Counted from the first letter of the stretch, positions 35,143-45,166 are shown. The stretch is 64,000 bases of DNA from G963674685 sp963674685 (GCA_963674685.2 CAXXWT010000009.1:434001-498000); one strand, 5' to 3'. The notes: generated from the letters alone by a model not told the origin. A program made the numbers and translations.

Positions 35143-36111
35143 ATGCAAATTATAAAACCCGGAACTTCAATAAATTTCGTCGGCGCCATGAAAATCATGT
35201 GCGTCGTTTCATCCCTGGTAGTCCTGGCCTCACTCGCCTTGATTCTGACCAAGGGATTCAATTACGGCATCGACTTCGCCGGCGGCGTGGAAATGCGAAT
35301 GGAGTTCGATAAAAACATCACCATCGCGCAAGTTCGCAAAGCCGCCAATGAAGCCGGGCTCGAAGGTGTGCAGGTGATGACTTTTCTGGTCGAAGGCCGC
35401 AACGTCATGTCCGTCAAGGTCAAAGGCGCGCAGCATGTCGTCCAGAAAATCAGCGAGACGGAAGTTTCAGATAATGATGAATCGGATCTGCCCGACGTGG
35501 CCAAGGTTATCTTCGCGCATATGCAAAAAGCTTTCGGCGAAGATAAAGTATCCATCGTTTCGACGGATATGGTCGGCCCCCGGGTCGGCAAGGATCTGCG
35601 TAAAAAGGGTCTTTACTCCATCCTGTTCGCCATGGGCGGCATCTTGGCTTACATCGCGTTTCGTTTCAATTTCCGTTACTCCCCCGGCGCCGTCATTGCT
35701 CTGGCTCACGACGTGATTATCGTCAGCGGAGTGTTTGTGATTGTGCAACATGAAATATCGCTTTCCATCATCGCGGCGCTTTTGACTATCGCCGGTTACT
35801 CGGTGAACGACACCGTTGTGATTTTCGACCGTATCCGCGAAGGTCATACAACGTACCGGGGTAAACCCATCAGGGAAATTCTCAATCTTTCTCTTAATGA
35901 CACCTTGTCGCGAACGCTGCTGACTTCGCTGACGACGCTCATTGTTTTGCTCGGAATTTACTTCCTGGGTTCGGAGATTATTCAGGATTTCGCTTTTGCC
36001 ATGATTCTCGGCGTTCTCGTCGGTACGTACTCCTCCATCTTCATCGCCACGCCGGTCTACCTGTTCCTGGAAACGTATTCTCTCAGGAGACGGCGAAGCA
36101 AGAAAAGATAA
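35143..36111 (+). CDS. secF: Protein translocase subunit SecF
   Basis: 322 residues. N-terminal helix, FNYGIDFAGGVEMRM, a short periplasmic domain, and five C-terminal helices with AGYSVNDTVVIFDRIRE and LNDTLSRTLLTSLTTL. It forms the SecDF complex with the preceding gene. recJ follows six bases after the stop. Confidence 0.97.
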   Translation: MQIIKPGTSINFVGAMKIMCVVSSLVVLASLALILTKGFNYGIDFAGGVEMRMEFDKNITIAQVRKAANEAGLEGVQVMTFLVEGRNVMSVKVKGAQHVVQKISETEVSDNDESDLPDVAKVIFAHMQKAFGEDKVSIVSTDMVGPRVGKDLRKKGLYSILFAMGGILAYIAFRFNFRYSPGAVIALAHDVIIVSGVFVIVQHEISLSIIAALLTIAGYSVNDTVVIFDRIREGHTTYRGKPIREILNLSLNDTLSRTLLTSLTTLIVLLGIYFLGSEIIQDFAFAMILGVLVGTYSSIFIATPVYLFLETYSLRRRRSKKR

Positions 36112-36117
36112 AAATCA

Positions 36118-37821
36118 ATGCCGACTAGCTGGGAGCTAATGGAGCCGGATGCAAACGCCATCCGGCTCATTTGCGACCGGACCGGGCTTTCCCGGCTTGC
36201 GGCGACGGTTCTTGCCAACAGAGGCATACTCGATCCCCGCGAAATTGAGGCTTTTCGCAATCCGCGATTGGCGGATCTCCCGACATTCGAAATCATGGCG
36301 GGTATTGCCGAAGCCGTTTCCGTTATCACAGACGCCGTGGAAAGCGGCGATCCGATCTGCGTGTACGGGGATTACGACGCCGACGGTGTAACCGCGACCA
36401 GTGTTTTGCTGGAATTCTTTCAAAGCGCCGGTCATCCCGTCAGATATTTCACGCCGGACCGGGCCGATCACGGATACGGATTCCATCCCGAGGTGGTTGA
36501 GAGCCTGGCGGCGGAAGGCGTCCGGCTGATCATTACCGTGGACCTGGGGATTTCCGGACACGAAGCCTGCCTTACGGCGCGCCGCCTGGGAGTCAAAGTC
36601 GTTGTCACCGACCATCACGAGATTGCCGAAACCCTGCCGGACGCCGACGCCGTCGTGAATCCGCATCTGGAACATTGCGGCTTTCATGGCGAGGATCTGA
36701 CCGGCGTGGGAATCGCGTTTTTTCTGGCCGGCGCCCTGCGCGCGGAATTTGATCAAAGAAAAATCGCCTCTCGGGCCGATGTGGACCTGAAAAAGCTTCT
36801 CGACCTTGTCGCCATCGGCTCCATCGCGGATATCGCGCCGGTGACCGGCGTCAATCGCTCATTGATTAAAACGGGATTGGATGTTTTGTCCCGGGAGGAC
36901 CGGCCCGGCATCGCCGCTTTGAAAAAAGTCGGGGGGATATCCGGCCGGCCCGTCAATTACGGCAACGTGGCCTTCAATATCGCCCCCAGAATCAACGCCG
37001 CCGGGCGAATGTCCTCCGGCGCAACGGCGGTGGAGTTGTTCACGACGCAGGATCCGGCGGCAGCACAGTCGCTTGCCGCCGAGTTGGATGCCTTCAATGA
37101 GAAAAGAAAGGAAATTGAAGGAGAAATCCACAAAACGGCAAGAAAAATGGTGATGGAAAATCCTCATCTGGACAAACTCAAAACACTGGTGCTCGTCGGA
37201 CGGGGCTGGAATCAAGGAGTTATCGGCATCGTGGCCGGAAGAATTCAGGAAGAGTTCTATCGGCCGACGATTGTCATCAGTCTGGACGGCGACGTGGGAA
37301 GAGGAAGCGGAAGATCCGTCAGCGGGTTTGATCTTCACGAGGCCCTCACGGCCTGTTCGCGGCATTTGACGGGTTTCGGCGGACACAGGCAAGCCGCGGG
37401 AATGACGATTCGCGCGGAGGAGATCGAGCCTTTTATGGTCGCTTTCGAGACCTGGGCCAGGAAAAAGATCAAACCGGAAATGACGGTCAAGAGCATCCAT
37501 CTGGACGCCTGGTGCGAACTCGCCGATCTGGATGAACAAAGCGTGGCGCAGATCGATTCCTTCGCTCCGTTCGGCGCGGGCAATCCGAAGCCGGTTTTCG
37601 CCCTAAAGAAAGTACGCGTTATCTTCAAGTCGCTGATAAAGGATGAGCATCTCAAATTGCGCCTGGCGGCCGGGCAGGCGGTGGTGACGGCCATCGGCTG
37701 GCGGATGGCGAAACGCTTCAAGGAAGTGGGCGATTACGTGGACGTGGCCTTTAACGTGGAGATGAACGAGTATCGCGGGACACGCAATGTGCAACTTATT
37801 ATCGTCGACATTAAAGGCTGA
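36118..37821 (+). CDS. recJ: Single-strand-specific 5'-3' exonuclease RecJ
   Basis: 567 residues, the normal size. DHH phosphoesterase domain with VYGDYDADGVTATS at about residue 83 and VTDHHEIAE at about 165 supplying manganese ligands; DHHA1 domain with GRGSGRSVSGFDL and TGFGGHRQAAGMT; C-terminal OB-fold (VRVIFKSLIKDEHLKLRL). It acts in RecF-pathway recombination and mismatch repair. The secF-recJ linkage is frequent in deltaproteobacterial genomes. Confidence 0.96.
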   Translation: MPTSWELMEPDANAIRLICDRTGLSRLAATVLANRGILDPREIEAFRNPRLADLPTFEIMAGIAEAVSVITDAVESGDPICVYGDYDADGVTATSVLLEFFQSAGHPVRYFTPDRADHGYGFHPEVVESLAAEGVRLIITVDLGISGHEACLTARRLGVKVVVTDHHEIAETLPDADAVVNPHLEHCGFHGEDLTGVGIAFFLAGALRAEFDQRKIASRADVDLKKLLDLVAIGSIADIAPVTGVNRSLIKTGLDVLSREDRPGIAALKKVGGISGRPVNYGNVAFNIAPRINAAGRMSSGATAVELFTTQDPAAAQSLAAELDAFNEKRKEIEGEIHKTARKMVMENPHLDKLKTLVLVGRGWNQGVIGIVAGRIQEEFYRPTIVISLDGDVGRGSGRSVSGFDLHEALTACSRHLTGFGGHRQAAGMTIRAEEIEPFMVAFETWARKKIKPEMTVKSIHLDAWCELADLDEQSVAQIDSFAPFGAGNPKPVFALKKVRVIFKSLIKDEHLKLRLAAGQAVVTAIGWRMAKRFKEVGDYVDVAFNVEMNEYRGTRNVQLIIVDIKG

Positions 37822-37884
37822 ACCGAAACAAGAATGAGGAATTGGGCAAGCCCCCATGGGTGGCATGGACAAGAGTTTTTCGCG

Positions 37885-37909
37885 GCGCCCTTTGCAGGCG
37901 CATTCGTTT
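37885..37909 (+). terminator. Weak terminator candidate after recJ
   Basis: GCGCC (37885-37889), seven-base loop, GGCGC (37897-37901), then ATTCGTTTT. The stem is only five pairs. The remaining 260-base gap to the next gene shows no other clear signal. Confidence 0.28.
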
Positions 37910-38081
37910 TCAAGTTAATCGCGCTGGATTATTTTTCGAACGTAGCGATCATAAAACAACGCCTTAAAAGCAAATAATGCGGTTTTTTGTTGTTTCCCGG
38001 CGTGCCTTTTGATACATTGAAGTTAAGGGGCATAGCCGAATTTAGCGGGAATTTTTAAACAACTTACTCAAGCGGTTTGAA

Positions 38082-38954
38082 ATGGCTCGACGCAGAAAAA
38101 TCACTGCGGGAATTCCGCTGTTCAATTCCGCCGGCACAATACGCCGCGTTATCGACGGGGTGATGAAGCAATCACATCCCCTCGATGAGATTATCGTCGT
38201 GGACGACGGTTCCACCGACGGCGGCGCCGCGCAGGCCATGTCACCCTACGTGCGTCTGATAACGCACAATCGAAACCGCGGCCTGGCCGAAGCGAGAAAC
38301 ACGATTGTCGAAAGCGCCGAAAACGAGATTGTCGTCTTTTTCGACGCCGACGCGGTCCCTGAAAAACGGTGCGTCGAGATGTTGGCGAAACATTTCAGGG
38401 ATCCCAAAGTCGGCGCCGTCGGCGGCAAGGGCGTGGAGGATCAGCGGGACAACATGGCGACGCGCTGGCGCGCACGTATAACACCGCAAGATCATGGGGA
38501 TATTCCGATCAGGGACGACTGGATGCTTATGGGATTGTGTTTCGCCTTTCGAAAATCCATTGTAAAAAAAATCGGCGGATTCGATTCGAATTTCCAGGCG
38601 GCGGGTGAGGATGTGGACATCTGTTTGCGAATCCGCAAAGCGGGGTATCGGCTGGTATATGAACCGGCCGCGGTCGTCAGACATTATCCGGGCGGAGGCA
38701 TGGTCAGTGTAACGCGTCAGGCCATGCGGCACGCCAAGTATGCCACGTATGCGCTGGCGAAAAACGGAGAGTCTCAAAACGATTATTTGCGTGACACGTA
38801 TACGCACTTAACGACAAGCGCCGTCAGGGACCTTAAGAAGGGACGTTATGGGGATTCGATTTACTGCATGATGAATATGGCCGCCAGAACCGTCGGCATA
38901 ATCGCCGGGAAAGCCAAGGCAAAAGGCGAAATTTTTATAAAACCTCGATTGTAA
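38082..38954 (+). CDS. Family 2 glycosyltransferase, cytoplasmic
   Basis: 290 residues with a complete GT-A signature: ITAGIPLFNSAGTIRRVIDG at the N-terminus, IIVVDDGSTDG, FFDADAVPE as the metal-binding DxD, and FQAAGEDVDICLRIRKAGYR as the ED catalytic and acceptor motif (similar to rhamnosyl or N-acetylgalactosaminyl transferases). It lacks evident membrane helices. It stands alone between recJ and a terminator at 39037. The donor and acceptor cannot be read from sequence. Confidence 0.85.
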   Translation: MARRRKITAGIPLFNSAGTIRRVIDGVMKQSHPLDEIIVVDDGSTDGGAAQAMSPYVRLITHNRNRGLAEARNTIVESAENEIVVFFDADAVPEKRCVEMLAKHFRDPKVGAVGGKGVEDQRDNMATRWRARITPQDHGDIPIRDDWMLMGLCFAFRKSIVKKIGGFDSNFQAAGEDVDICLRIRKAGYRLVYEPAAVVRHYPGGGMVSVTRQAMRHAKYATYALAKNGESQNDYLRDTYTHLTTSAVRDLKKGRYGDSIYCMMNMAARTVGIIAGKAKAKGEIFIKPRL

Positions 38955-39036
38955 TAATTCATAAAATATCGGACCGATTGCACGCGGATTTCAGCATCTT
39001 GAGAAACCGGTGATTTTGCTCTAATCTGACGATCCG

Positions 39037-39057
39037 AGAAGGGTTTTTCCCTTTTTT
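39037..39057 (+). terminator. Intrinsic terminator after the GT2 gene
   Basis: AGAAGGG (39037-39043), five-T loop, CCCTTTT (39049-39055), with T continuing to 39057. Seven pairs including one G-U. Because it lies immediately before the open frame of the GGDEF gene, it argues for a start well inside that frame. Confidence 0.6.
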
Positions 39058-39158
39058 GCTTGCCCCCCATTGCACAAGCTGACTGTGATTGCGGCGATGA
39101 GTGCGTCAATGTACTCAATAAGGCTGGAGCAGCGGGGACTTCGGGAGGATTTGAGGCA

Positions 39159-41093
39159 TTGGCGAATCATGAATTAAATGGACCTGACGTGGATTATTCC
39201 CGGCAAATCGAGCATCTTCGGGCCACTATCAATAAACTTGAAGCGGAATTGTTTGACGCCAGAGAAATCATTTCCAGCGTTAAGGCCTTGGATCGCGTCG
39301 TCAGACCCGAGGAAAAGGTCGTCATTTTCAATACCCTGTTGCGGGAACACCTGGAATCCAAATCCTCGGCATTCTTTCTTTACTGGCCGAGAGATGAAGC
39401 TTTTCGGCTGGCGGAAGCCACGAATCTTCCGGACAAGTATTACGTGGGCCTTGAATTTCCGCGCAGGGACGGATTGTTTTGGGAACTGATTTGTCAAGGT
39501 GAAGCATTTACATCGCTGGCGCCCGATGGAACTTTGCGTTTCGAGCAGACATTCGCCGAACTCGATTTGGATTTGAGCAGGCTCGAAATCTTCGTGCCCC
39601 TTTCCATCAGCGGCTCCCCCATAGGATTCGCGGCCTTGTCCGTGCAGGATGTCAAGGCGTGCCTGGAAAACACCTATGTTCCGCGATTCGCCGCGCAGGC
39701 CGCCCCTTCGATTCACACCGCCATGCTCAACGAGATCAACCGGCAGGACAAAATCGCCCTGGATAAAACCCTGGTCAATCTTAGGATGCTTTACGATGTG
39801 GGCCGGATGATGAATCACATTTCCGAGTTGAAGGATTTGTTGAAATTCATCCTCAACGAGGCTTGCAAAACAACCTCCGCGCAAAAAGGCTCGCTGATGC
39901 TCTTCGATGAGAATCTACATCGCATCAAAGTCAGCGTCGTGCAGGGGCTTCCCGACAAACTGACGGAGGAAAAGATCAACTCCGGCGAGATCGAGTGCAA
40001 AACCTTCGCGGTGGGCGAAGGCGTCGCGGGAAAGGTTTTCCAGGAACGGGCGCCCATGATCGTCAATAATGTGAAGGAAGACGACAGCTTTCACGACAAG
40101 AAAGGATCGAACGTCGATTCGATCATCTGCATCCCCCTGGTGGCCAACGACGAACCCATCGGGGTTATAAACATTACGAATAAGGAAGACAGCACCGGGT
40201 TTACGGATGAGGACCAGAAACTCCTGCTGGCCATGGGCAGCCAGGCCGCCGCGGCGATACACAGGGCGAAGCTTTATAACCTGGCCATCAAAGATGAGTT
40301 GACCGGACTGTTTATTCGGCGTTTTTTTACGCACAGGCTTCAGGAGGAGATTCGCCGAGCCAACAGATATCAGCAGGAATTTTCCATCATTATGATCGAT
40401 ATCGATCATTTCAAGCAGGTCAACGATACGTATGGACATGCCATAGGCGACAAAGCCTTGGTTTTTCTCGCCAGGAAAATGGAATCATCATTACGCGGCC
40501 CCGACGTTCCGTGCCGGTACGGCGGAGAGGAATTTATCATTCTCATGCCCGAAACGGGAACTCAAGGTGCGAAGATGGTGGCGGAGCGGCTCAGAAAAAC
40601 TCTGGAAGAAAACAAAGTGCCGGAGATGGGACGGTCTATTACGATCTCTTTAGGCGTCGCCACGTTCCCGATGCACGGCGAAGAAGCCGCGGAAATTATG
40701 AACGCGGCGGATATGGCCCTATACGCCGCCAAGGAAGAAGGCCGCAACCGCGTGGTCGTCTGGGACGAACATGGGGAGCATGGCCCGATTGAGCAAATAG
40801 CAGGCGATATACTACAGGATGAACCGTCCGTGGATGACGGGGAAACCGCCGAGCCGCCCCAAGAATTGGAGACCGGTGAAAATGCCGTCGAGGGCGGGGA
40901 AGAATCCACCCATGACGCGTCGCCGGAAAAATCAAACGGCGGCGCCGATCCTGAAGCGGAAGACGAAATGCGCGCCCCTGATTCTTCCACGGAAAAGGAG
41001 TCGGATGAATCAGCGCCGGATGAATCGGCCGAACAGGAAATATCCCCTGATAAATCGGATCAGGACGGGCAGTCTTCGGACAATCAAACCTGA
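39159..41093 (+). CDS. GAF-GGDEF diguanylate cyclase with acidic tail
   Basis: The frame is open from 39060, but TTG 39159, 10 bases after GGGAGG, is the best start (about 644 residues). A coiled-coil segment (SRQIEHLRATINKLEAELFD) and a GAF-like region are followed by a clearer GAF domain (about 200 to 360) and a GGDEF domain (about 370 to 530). The active site GGEEF is at about 455, with an RxxD inhibitory site (RGPD) five residues before it, so the enzyme should make cyclic di-GMP and be subject to product inhibition. The last 100 residues are very rich in Glu, Asp, Ser and Pro. Cyclic di-GMP could feed into PilB through its MshEN domain. Confidence 0.9.
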   Translation: MANHELNGPDVDYSRQIEHLRATINKLEAELFDAREIISSVKALDRVVRPEEKVVIFNTLLREHLESKSSAFFLYWPRDEAFRLAEATNLPDKYYVGLEFPRRDGLFWELICQGEAFTSLAPDGTLRFEQTFAELDLDLSRLEIFVPLSISGSPIGFAALSVQDVKACLENTYVPRFAAQAAPSIHTAMLNEINRQDKIALDKTLVNLRMLYDVGRMMNHISELKDLLKFILNEACKTTSAQKGSLMLFDENLHRIKVSVVQGLPDKLTEEKINSGEIECKTFAVGEGVAGKVFQERAPMIVNNVKEDDSFHDKKGSNVDSIICIPLVANDEPIGVINITNKEDSTGFTDEDQKLLLAMGSQAAAAIHRAKLYNLAIKDELTGLFIRRFFTHRLQEEIRRANRYQQEFSIIMIDIDHFKQVNDTYGHAIGDKALVFLARKMESSLRGPDVPCRYGGEEFIILMPETGTQGAKMVAERLRKTLEENKVPEMGRSITISLGVATFPMHGEEAAEIMNAADMALYAAKEEGRNRVVVWDEHGEHGPIEQIAGDILQDEPSVDDGETAEPPQELETGENAVEGGEESTHDASPEKSNGGADPEAEDEMRAPDSSTEKESDESAPDESAEQEISPDKSDQDGQSSDNQT

Positions 41094-41157
41094 TATTGCT
41101 TTTGAACATTCATTTGTCTATTCTAACTCACTACATGGTTTTTAGAGGGTGAGTCCT

Positions 41158-42213
41158 ATGTGCAAGTTGCGAATGATAATTCCCTTCATCATTGTTTGCA
41201 CATTACTTTTCACGCAAAGCGCTCTGGCAGCGGTGCCTTTTACCGCTAAAAATGGGACGAAGGTTCGCGTGGCGCCTGTCGGCGGCGCAAAACTTGTGGC
41301 GGCTCTAAAAGATGGCGAGCGCGTGGATGTGGAGGCCGCCGCCGGAGATTATTACAAAATTGTGATGATCGAGCGCAACGGGATTACCGGATTCGTCGAA
41401 TCGTCGTCCATCGACCGGGTGAGAACGCGCGGCGTGGCGCTGGCGCCTCTGGCCATCAGCGCGGCATCGGCTCTGGCCAAAGTCGTCATTAAGAAAGTCG
41501 TCGAGTATCGCGAGAAAAAGAAAGCCATGGAGACAGCGGCTTCAAATATCGTTTTACAGCCGGGTGAAGAATATCCCATCGTCAGCCACACGAAAGATCA
41601 GTACATGATTCGCCTTCCCGACGGCCGGGAAATCATCGTTGATGAAAATCAGGCAACGCCGCTGAATTCCGTCGACCTTGCTCAAGGGGATGTGGGATAT
41701 TTGTGGGCCCATGCGCCGGTTGCAACGAAAAACGCGCCGGGATTGCAGGTTCTGGTCGAAAAACTCGACGGGACGCCCGTAATCCCGCAGACAGTGTTGA
41801 AAATCGGGGAAAAATATCGCATCCGAATTCGTGTGACGAAAGATGCGTACATCAGAATCACCGCCGAGACGCCGGAACTGGGCGGATTCTGCCAGTATTA
41901 TCCGAATCATTTTTTAGGTTACAGGCAGTCGATGCTTCTCAAAGCCGGTCAGGAATATTCCGGGGAGTTTCTGCCGCCGGGCAAGTCGTTCGAGGTCGGA
42001 GAGCCGGTCGGGCGCTACGATCTCATCAGGGTCGAATTATCAACGCAGCGCCCCTTCGTTTTCGTGCCGCGGGGCAATGAAAATCAGGGATGCCAGGCCA
42101 ATAATCCGACTCGCGGAGTTCGGGGGGGAAGTTTCGGGAACCTGGAGGACGTCGCCGCCGCCAATCCCGTCCCGGAAGTGGTTTTTGTCTATAAAATCCG
42201 GACGCAGCGTTAG
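41158..42213 (+). CDS. Exported protein with SH3-like and DUF4384-like domains
   Basis: About 351 residues from ATG 41158, behind AGAGGGTGAG (an in-frame GTG at 41149 lies within it). Signal peptide to about residue 27 (TQSALAAVPF). A bacterial SH3-like fold (NGTKVRVAPVGGAKLVAALK... to NGITGFVESSSI) is followed by a basic helical stretch, and by a C-terminal domain with LKIGEKYRIRIRVTKDAYIRITAE and FCQYYPNHFLGYRQSMLLKAGQ, resembling DUF4384, an envelope-associated beta domain. Function unknown; likely periplasmic. Confidence 0.7.
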   Translation: MCKLRMIIPFIIVCTLLFTQSALAAVPFTAKNGTKVRVAPVGGAKLVAALKDGERVDVEAAAGDYYKIVMIERNGITGFVESSSIDRVRTRGVALAPLAISAASALAKVVIKKVVEYREKKKAMETAASNIVLQPGEEYPIVSHTKDQYMIRLPDGREIIVDENQATPLNSVDLAQGDVGYLWAHAPVATKNAPGLQVLVEKLDGTPVIPQTVLKIGEKYRIRIRVTKDAYIRITAETPELGGFCQYYPNHFLGYRQSMLLKAGQEYSGEFLPPGKSFEVGEPVGRYDLIRVELSTQRPFVFVPRGNENQGCQANNPTRGVRGGSFGNLEDVAAANPVPEVVFVYKIRTQR

Positions 42214-42341
42214 GCTGGTCTTTTCTCGGTAAATCGCATATTCTCCTCGGCGATGTCCCCGCTTAGAAAATGCGAAAAAGTCAACCCTTTTCCATCCTTG
42301 ACGGGAACGATCAATAAGACGTAAAAAAGGCTGATTTTTCA

Positions 42342-42372
42342 GGCCGGTGCTTGGAGGGTTCATGCGCCGGCC
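42342..42372 (+). promoter_or_regulatory. Hairpin in the lysS leader
   Basis: GGCCGGTGC (42342-42350) pairs with GCGCCGGCC (42364-42372) over nine positions with one G-U; loop of 13 bases containing GGAGGG. It ends 28 bases before the lysS start with no T run, so it may control stability or translation of the long operon that begins with lysS. Confidence 0.35.
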
Positions 42373-42400
42373 CTTATCGTATTAGCCGGCTGGAAATACT

Positions 42401-43891
42401 ATGGATATGGAAACCAACAAGCTCATCGAGCAAAGACGGGACAAGGTCTCGAAAATCAGGGAAAAAGGCCGAAATCCTTACGCCAACAACTTCACGCCGA
42501 CGGCCCAGGCCTGCGAAATTCACGAAAAATACGGTGATAAAAGCGCCGAGGAACTGGAAAGCTGCGAAGAAACTTTCAGGCTCGCCGGCCGCATCATGGC
42601 GGTTCGCGATTTCGGAAATATGGTTTTTGCCGATTTGCGTGATTCGAGCATGCGCATTCAGCTTGTCGTCAGCAAGAAAATCGTCGGCCCGGAAGTTTTA
42701 AAGGAAATCAAAAAAATCTGGGATATCGGCGACATCGCCGGCGTCGTGGGAAGACCGGTCAAGACGAGAACCGGCGAGCTTTCGATAAAAATTTCCGAAG
42801 CTTATCTGTTGACCAAAAGCCTGCGGCCTCTGCCGGAGAAGTGGCACGGCCTGACCGACGTGGAGACCCGCTATCGCCAGCGCTACGTCGATCTGATCAT
42901 GAATCCGGATGTGAAAAACGTCTTTATCGCCCGAAGCGCCATCATCCGCCGCACCCGGCAGTTTTTCATGGAACGGGATTTCACCGAAGTGGAAACTCCC
43001 ATGATGCACCCCATCGCCGGCGGAGCCCTGGCCAGACCCTTCGAGACCTATCATAACAGCCTGGAAATGCAGTTGTTTTTACGCATCGCTCCCGAGCTTT
43101 ACTTAAAGCGCCTTCTTGTCGGGGGATTCGACCGGGTTTTCGAAATCAACAGAAACTTTCGCAACGAAGGCATGAGCGTTCGCCATAATCCCGAGTTCAC
43201 CATGCTGGAGTTTTACCAGGCTTACGCCGTCTACACCGATCTTATGGATACGGTGGAGGAACTGATAAGGGATCTGGCCAAAACGCTGCACGGAAAATTG
43301 CAGATCCCTTACCAGGATACGGAAATCGATTATGAAAAGCCTTTCGTGCGCATGACCATGGAAGAGGCTGTGTTGAAGTTCAATGCCGGCTTGAAACCCG
43401 AACAACTGCGGGATGCCGATACGCTTCGTGAGTATGCGAAGAAAATCGGCGTCGAGGCGGCGCCCGGATGGGGCTGGGGCAAGTTGCTCACGCAAGTTTA
43501 TGAGGAAACGGCGGAGAAGAAACTCATGCAGCCGACCTTCATTTATCATTACCCCACGGAAGTGTCGCCGTTGGCCCGGAAAAATGAGGAAGACGAAGGC
43601 GTCACGGATCGCTGGGAACTGATCGTGCATGCCCGCGAAATCGCCAATGCATTTTCCGAATTGAATGATCCCGACGATCAAAAAGAACGCTTCGAAAGGC
43701 AGATGGAAGCCAAAGCCGCGGGAGACCACGAGGCTCAATCCTTCGACTCCGATTATATTCGCGCTCTCGAATACGGGATGCCGCCGGCGGCGGGTTGCGG
43801 CATCGGCATCGACAGGCTGGTGATGCTTTTAATGAACCAGGCGTCGATTCGAGATGTCATATTGTTTCCCCATCTTCGCCCGGAAGCATAG
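42401..43891 (+). CDS. lysS: Lysyl-tRNA synthetase, class II
   Basis: Charges tRNA-Lys. 496 residues: OB-fold anticodon domain (about 55 to 145, LAGRIMAVRDFGNMVFADLR), class II motif 1 region (IIRRTRQFFMERDFTEVETP), motif 2 (FRNEGMSVRHNPEFTMLEFY) and motif 3 (GCGIGIDRLVMLL). Complete. It is followed after 12 bases by lolC, opening a compact run of envelope genes to 60496. Confidence 0.97.
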   Translation: MDMETNKLIEQRRDKVSKIREKGRNPYANNFTPTAQACEIHEKYGDKSAEELESCEETFRLAGRIMAVRDFGNMVFADLRDSSMRIQLVVSKKIVGPEVLKEIKKIWDIGDIAGVVGRPVKTRTGELSIKISEAYLLTKSLRPLPEKWHGLTDVETRYRQRYVDLIMNPDVKNVFIARSAIIRRTRQFFMERDFTEVETPMMHPIAGGALARPFETYHNSLEMQLFLRIAPELYLKRLLVGGFDRVFEINRNFRNEGMSVRHNPEFTMLEFYQAYAVYTDLMDTVEELIRDLAKTLHGKLQIPYQDTEIDYEKPFVRMTMEEAVLKFNAGLKPEQLRDADTLREYAKKIGVEAAPGWGWGKLLTQVYEETAEKKLMQPTFIYHYPTEVSPLARKNEEDEGVTDRWELIVHAREIANAFSELNDPDDQKERFERQMEAKAAGDHEAQSFDSDYIRALEYGMPPAAGCGIGIDRLVMLLMNQASIRDVILFPHLRPEA

Positions 43892-43903
43892 GAGAGATTT
43901 TTC

Positions 43904-45166
43904 GTGGGAGCTTTTGAGCGCTTTGTCGGAATGCGCTTCCTGCGCCCCAGGCGCAAACAAATTCTGCTGTCGATTATTACGCTGATTTCCATCGCCGGCG
44001 TGGCCGTCGGCGTGGCGACGCTGATTGTCGTCATCAGCGTGATCACGGGTTTTCAGGATTTTCTGCAGGAAAAAACCATGGAAGCCTACTCCCACATCAT
44101 TATCCTCTCCTTCACCACGCAGATCGAAGAGTATGACGAACTTCTGGAAAAAGTCGAAGCCTATAAGGGCGTCAAGGCCGCCGCGCCATTCGTTTATTCG
44201 GAGGTCATGATCACATTCGGCAAGGACGTGGGCGGCGTGGTGCTGCGCGGCGTGGAAGCCGACAGCTTCGGACGCGTGTCAACGCTGGATGACAATATGA
44301 TCGAGGGCTCCCTGGAGAGTCTCGGGACTTTGCATAAAACGACGATTGACGAAACGGATCAGCCGGAGGATTTGCCCGGGATCCTGCTGGGTTCCGAACT
44401 GGCTTTTGAAATATTGCATGTTTATCTCGGGGACGTGGTCAACGTGGTCACCCCTTTCGGCGAAGCGACGCCCATGGGTTTTGTGCCGAAGATGAAGCGA
44501 TTCGTCGTGACAGGGATTTTCAAGATGAATCTCACCGAGTTCGACGCGAAGTTCGCTTTTATCCCCAAAACGGCCGCGCAGCAGTTCCTCGGCATCGGCG
44601 ATACGGTGACGGGGATCGAAATCACCATGAAAGATATTATGACCGCCCCGGCCGCGGCGGCCGAAATGACGGCGGATCTCGGCTGGCCGTACAAGGTCAG
44701 CGACTGGACGAAGATGCACGGCCCCTTATTCGCCGCCATCAAACTGGAAAAACTCGTCATGTTTCTGATCCTGTGCATCATCATTTTCGTGGCGTCGCTG
44801 AATATATTTTCGACCTTGTACCTGATGGTTATGGATAAAAAGAAGAGCATCGCCATTTTACGAAGCATGGGCGCCACCGGCAAAGCGATCCGGCGGATAT
44901 TCATGGTCCAGGGGGCGTTTATCGGCTCCGTGGGATCGCTCCTCGGCCTGACGCTGGGCACGGGACTATGCCTGGCCCAGATTCATTTCAAGCTGGTGAG
45001 CATCGATGCGAAGGTCTACCTTATCGACACGCTGCCCATGAAACTGGAATTGCTGAACTTCGTGATGATCACGGGCGCCGCCATGGGAATGGCTTTGCTG
45101 GCGACGTATATCCCGGCGGTCATCGCATCGAGAATTGATCCGGTGAAGGTGTTGCGCTATGAATGA
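43904..45166 (+). CDS. lolC: Lipoprotein-releasing ABC transporter permease LolC/LolE
   Basis: GTG start; 420 residues with one N-terminal membrane helix, a periplasmic domain (about 50 to 270) and three C-terminal helices (MacB/FtsX type). Opens FERFVGMRFLRPRRKQ, as in LolC/E proteins. Only one permease gene is present with lolD, so the complex may be a homodimer (sometimes called LolF) rather than LolC plus LolE. It extracts mature lipoproteins from the inner membrane for delivery to the outer membrane. Confidence 0.92.
   Translation: MGAFERFVGMRFLRPRRKQILLSIITLISIAGVAVGVATLIVVISVITGFQDFLQEKTMEAYSHIIILSFTTQIEEYDELLEKVEAYKGVKAAAPFVYSEVMITFGKDVGGVVLRGVEADSFGRVSTLDDNMIEGSLESLGTLHKTTIDETDQPEDLPGILLGSELAFEILHVYLGDVVNVVTPFGEATPMGFVPKMKRFVVTGIFKMNLTEFDAKFAFIPKTAAQQFLGIGDTVTGIEITMKDIMTAPAAAAEMTADLGWPYKVSDWTKMHGPLFAAIKLEKLVMFLILCIIIFVASLNIFSTLYLMVMDKKKSIAILRSMGATGKAIRRIFMVQGAFIGSVGSLLGLTLGTGLCLAQIHFKLVSIDAKVYLIDTLPMKLELLNFVMITGAAMGMALLATYIPAVIASRIDPVKVLRYE

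Noticed and set aside
39060..39158. Upstream extension of the GGDEF gene to 39060
   Set aside because: The frame would begin three bases after a terminator T run, leaving no room for a promoter or ribosome site.
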